A stretch of DNA of 64,000 nucleotides from Penelope pileata. Lineage: Eukaryota > Chordata > Aves > Galliformes > Cracidae. Position 1 is the stretch's first letter, and every line of letters begins with the position of its first letter. This document shows positions 59,835 to 64,000 of the stretch, piece after piece. Made by a program: the position numbers and the translations under genes. The DNA is taken from positions 373,576 through 437,575 of the forward strand of contig WBMW01000585.1 of NCBI GenBank assembly GCA_013396635.1. The letters run 5' to 3'. The notes beneath the pieces are model-generated. The model was not told where the DNA came from. It did not search any database and worked only from the letters and a program-made list of their open reading frames with translations.

Positions 59835-62800
59835 ACCAGCAAAACCAATAAGCCAAAACACACCCTCAAATCTTGCAATTTGAGATTCAGTCCACCATGA
59901 GCAATGATGAGACTAAGGTAGAAAAACAGCCCTTCACAGGTCTTGCAACAGTTGTCTGGGAAAACAAACAAAAATCTTTCCTCATGACATCTTATTCATA
60001 TGTTGCAAAAATTCTCATTAAATATTGTAACAGAGATGTCTGAGGAGAGATAGAAGGAAATCCTGTAAGAACGTACATTTGATAGAAGTTTAGTGGTTTA
60101 CAAACAACTTTTATGCACGGAGTCACTGTTCAAAATGAAATTCAAAACTCATACATACATTGCCTTCTCTTCTGCTTTGCTTTAGCTCCGTGTCTGTATA
60201 TAAGACATAAACTCCATTCTGTCAAGGAGATGAGACATGCCCCCAAGTCCTGTTCTCCCAACAACAGAAATCCAGCTATTGACCTAATTATGGGACTCTC
60301 CTTGCTGAAGGCAAGGGAATGACCTTTTCTAAGTAGGAGTAGATTGCATATCTCTGCATACCCCTTCCAGTGGGTTGTCTGAGGGTTATCTGTCAGCCTC
60401 CCTAACTCCTCATCTGGGGGTAATCTTCTCTGACCTGTACAATGCTGGGTAACTCAGGTACAAGGTTGCCCAATGGTTCTTGATGGGAAGAACACAAAGC
60501 ATTTAAGAGCAAAGCTCTGCCTTCAGTTATAGCCCTGAAACTCTTATAAAGGTGAGTCAGAATACAAGTCTTCCATTTTAGAGTGTGCTTGAATGTCCCA
60601 GCCCTGAAGCTGGCAGTTTCCTCTCTACCTTTACTCACATGAGACTCATATGTCACTGTCTGGGCTCTATTTGGTGGTTTCTTCTCATCTCATTGTTTAT
60701 ACTCTCATGACCTTTTGTTGTTCAGATGTCAAGAGCCCTCATTATCATTTTAGACATGAGGTCATGCTTCTAATCAACCCTCCCCCCTTATTCAATTAAT
60801 ATTTGCAATGTTTTTAAATTAAGTGCATTGGTCCACAGGCCAGGGAATTTCCTTCCAATTAGTACCAGTAGTGAAAGGCATATATCAAAGTTTATTTGCT
60901 CATATCAGTGGTCTCTTTTGATCTACTGAAAAGATCTGGTGAACATACAATTAAGAAGTTCCTCCTAGGTATCTTTCCCCAAAGGACCAACAATACCTGC
61001 CGGGGTCTATTAGCATTTCAGTATGTTTCCTACCTCAGGAAATGTCTTTGCTTCCTTGCCTGACTGGTTAATGTAGCTGCATATTTTGCATGCATACCAC
61101 TTAAAGTCACTGCCTGCCAATGAGTTGCTGGGGCTCATTATCCTACATATTGCACAACTAGTGATTAGGCTTGTGTTCAGCATTATTCACCTCTCATGAG
61201 AGGGTCAAACGTGTTCAGCCATTTGGAAAGGGTCAAACATTCAGTGCTGTCAGAGAGGGGCCAGCAGCATCCATGCCAGACAACAAGAGAGTGACAGCGC
61301 TTTGTAGGAAATACTTGTTTTAGACTGTTGATGTGAACATTTCCTGATGTCTTCACACTCTTATCTCTAGACCAGGCGTGATTACCAGGCCTTGTCTTCT
61401 TAGCCACTGGGCACATGGACTGAACAGAAGGGTGCTCAGACAGCACGAATACTTCCTGATCTCAGTCTCAGATTACATCACTTGGAAAGAGAGCAGAATA
61501 CCTTGTGGGGAGGATATTCCACCATGTTATTACTTTTAAAGTACAGAATGTCTAGTGCAAACCAGAACATGTCAGAAACAAACCTTTTTAATGAGACTTA
61601 GGAATAGATCAACTCTGCCAGAAGTTAGATGGGAGAGTAATTGCCTCAACATTTGCCTGTAGCAACACACAATGTATCTACATCTTGACCTGGTTTAAGC
61701 ATGTCAAAAGGATTCTTTACCCAACTGTTGACTCTCACAGTTACAAGTCAGTTCCACTAAGCTCCCATTTGAACTCAAGATTCCTATCTGCATCTTGCCA
61801 AGGCCAACCTGTGCAAACAGAGCCCGTAATTTGGGTGTGATTATAAACAGAGGTAGTCCTACAGCATTGAAATTCAAGGCCCAGTTCCAGCTTTATAGCC
61901 AGGTGGTGTGTGGAAGTTTCTTTGCTTGAGACCTCACTGCAAATGCATCATGTATTGGTGATGGTTGAGTTGTAGGAACTTTTTGTTCTCTCTTCCTCTC
62001 TTATTTCTGTCCCTGTGACTGACAGCATTGTCTGATGTGCATTAGCATGCAGTGGTGGTTGGACTCAGATGTGTTGTATATCTTCGTCTGAGTCCACTCC
62101 CTTCAGTACTGTCCCACTGAAGTGTTGTAAATACAATCTGTGTCTCATGGAACAGAATTATACTCATCTCTTGTCCTCTGATATTTATTATAACTTAGGT
62201 AGCTTTTACTATGTAGGGGTAAAAAGTTCATGAATGGTCCTGGGTTTGCTTCTTGAGTAGTGAAGAATCATCTTGTGGTTTGTGGTGTGTGGGGAAGGGC
62301 TGTTCTGCAGACCAATCTGGACTAAACATCTATTATATGGTTTGCTGAGATTACAAGGGACAAGATTCAATGACCCAGATTGTTCTGTCTAATTCAATTC
62401 CCTGTATATAGTTCAGGGACAGAAGGTTTTTTTCCATAGTGCATTCAAGTGCACTGCAGACTGAGAGATCAGTTTGGGAATTCTGTAAAGGAAAGGACTT
62501 TCAGTTATCTTGATGGCTTAAAAGGTGGGGAAAAAGCACTTACTGACATATACAGCAAAAGAAACACAGAAAGAATACCAGTGGCAACATTAATGGAGTG
62601 TGGAGGAATCTAATCTGAGCCTTTTAGGTGGAGACTGCTGAATCCTTTCTTGCATTTATCAGTGAAAATCAGAAATAACTCCCCCAAAGTCAGTAGATTT
62701 ATGCCAGCGTAGCCCAAGGAAGCAGACTGCCTGGAACCACTGCTAGTTTGAACACAGACCAATATAAGTCTGTGGGAATAAATCTTACATAGTGGGTAAT

Positions 62801-63714
62801 GTTTGTGTCAGCCTAACCTGTTCCACATGTCAGCGTCTGAAGGATACTACAAACTGGGAAGATTGTGTGAAAGAGAAATAAAACAAACAAACAAAAAAGA
62901 TGTGCTCGAGAGTATTCCTACAGAAATCAGTAGTGGTTTTGGCATTGGTTTCAAGGCATGTAGGATTCAGTGCATAAGAGACTATGATAACAGGAATTTT
63001 AGAAAGCAAAAAGTTAAAGAAAAGTTAAGAAAGTTAATAACTCATCAAGGAAAGAATATAAAAATCTGAGTCCCAGGATGCTTACTCCAAGATCATAAAC
63101 ATGATTGGACAAATATTGTATGAGAGTATTGAAATATCTGGAAAAGGTTGTTCAGTTTACTCTGAAGGCATATGTCCCATTCTTGGGATTGCTGGTGCTT
63201 CTTCTGGGCTTGCAACACTTTGCAGCACAGAGGTGAAAGCTGGGGCTGGATAGTGTGTGAGCACAAGCATCAAGGTTGTAGTCATCTCTGTGGAGCAACT
63301 TTGTGAACTTGGGATCCAATCTATCACCCAGCAAAAACAGAGGTAAACTTTCTGTGTGACAGCAATGGCAAATAAATGAGGTTTGTGGAAAGACAGTCTT
63401 TTGAACGTGAGCTGTACCTGAGCTAAGACTCTGTGTGTTGTGTACCTCTGATTAAATCCAGGATCATCCCTCTTTTCACTGCAAAAATCTAAATTCAATT
63501 TGTTTGTGCACTCAGCAGGGTTGGTAACTTTGCAACCCCAATAGGCCTGGGAAAAACTAATAAGATTTGATTCATTTATCACTGTAGCCTTGGATTTAAA
63601 TGCCACAGTCACCAGCTTTCTCCCAAGAGGAACTGAAAATCTTTAGATACTGGTATCAACATATTGTCTGCATGACTGTTTATAAAGAAATCTTGTTGTC
63701 ACACACCAATCAAT

Positions 63715-63930
63715 AAGAGGCAAGTATGTCTTGAGTTTCTAATCATCATGAATTCATTTAGAATTCAATGCAATGGCAGCAATCACATTTAATTCATTAG
63801 GGAATTTGCAACGGTGGCTTATGTAGTTCCACAGCAATTCCTTTGTAATTCAGCACTAATTAAGCATTATTTCATGCAGGAAATAATGAGCCATGGAAAT
63901 ACTGTTAGTGCCAAATAATGGAATGAAGGT
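63715..63930. promoter_or_regulatory. Candidate conserved non-coding element
   Basis: AATTCATTTAGAATTCAATG, TTTAATTCATTAGGG, GCACTAATTAAGCATTATTT and GCAGGAAATAATGAGCC occur within about 200 bp and give a dense set of homeodomain- and POU-like cores with no coding or repeat signature. This is a composition-based suggestion. Confidence 0.35.
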
Positions 63931-64000
63931 GTGTTTACATATTATAAAGACTCTTTGAATGTTCAGAGAGGTTAGAGCAGGTCTTGACTTTTTTACCCCA

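Larger units (their letters stand above)
58226..64000. other. AT-rich non-coding DNA, no gene seen
   Basis: No transposon was recognised. A (TAAA)6 microsatellite lies at 59811-59834 and a candidate conserved block at 63715-63930. The minus-strand open frame of 151 codons (63157-63612) has no recognisable domain and may be a chance frame. Confidence 0.5.

Noticed and set aside
59475..60110. Similar-looking segments (GTTCAGCAGTTTGCAAACAA versus GTTTAGTGGTTTACAAACAA) about 575 bp apart
   Set aside because: Similarity is confined to about 25 bp with several mismatches and fades on both sides, so a real duplication cannot be claimed by eye.
63157..63612. 151-codon open frame on the minus strand
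   Set aside because: The same reasoning applies: no family features and no flanking splice or promoter signals that I can defend.

Overview
The window looks like avian nuclear DNA. The evidence is several CR1 LINE copies, some with the characteristic bird 3' end (TAGAATCATAGAATGG-type motif or its reverse, ATTCTATGA), a non-autonomous mariner-like element of the kind known from chicken, and an ITPRIPL1-like (Mab-21 fold) gene copy of a type that is amplified in birds. The mariner hints at a galliform or another lineage that carries this element, but the species cannot be fixed from this sequence. Two runs of N (8101-8144 and 29478-29637) show a draft assembly.

Most of the 64 kb is AT-rich, non-coding DNA with stop codons in all frames. 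I found no credible exon of a conserved multi-exon gene, so it reads as a gene-poor intergenic region or large intron. Open frames outside the ITPRIPL1-like locus are short and resemble no family I recognise, or fall inside repeats. A few AT-rich blocks dense in TAATTA-like sites (17.3-17.6, 21.1-21.25, 27.2-27.5 and 63.7-63.9 kb) are candidate conserved non-coding elements. Two weak MIR-like SINE remnants lie near 21.8 and 25.0 kb.

The focus of the window is a GC-rich island at about 28.3-31.7 kb. An LTR-like sequence (about 28293-28877, + strand) ends 97 bp upstream of a good splice acceptor (AG at 28974-28975), which leads straight into the ATG of an ITPRIPL1-like gene. The gene is broken: codon 32 is TGA, a CR1 fragment interrupts it, an assembly gap hides the next part, a TAG at 30371 and a TGA at 30626 cut the C-terminal half, and a frameshift follows. 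A long stretch (29639-30370) is still open and family-like. Two CR1 pieces in opposite orientation lie just downstream.

Other repeats: a solo LTR (19741-20236, minus) with a perfect 5-bp target duplication; a second copy of that LTR family (57847-58220, minus); CR1 pieces at 12.1, 23.1, 35.0, 35.6, 48.3 and 50.0 kb; the mariner-like element at 55.45-56.0 kb; and an unexplained 37-bp near-identical direct repeat at 53161 and 54651. I see no CRISPR array, rRNA or tRNA, and no sign of a novel multi-gene system. The most interesting item is the LTR/ITPRIPL1-like/CR1 composite locus.
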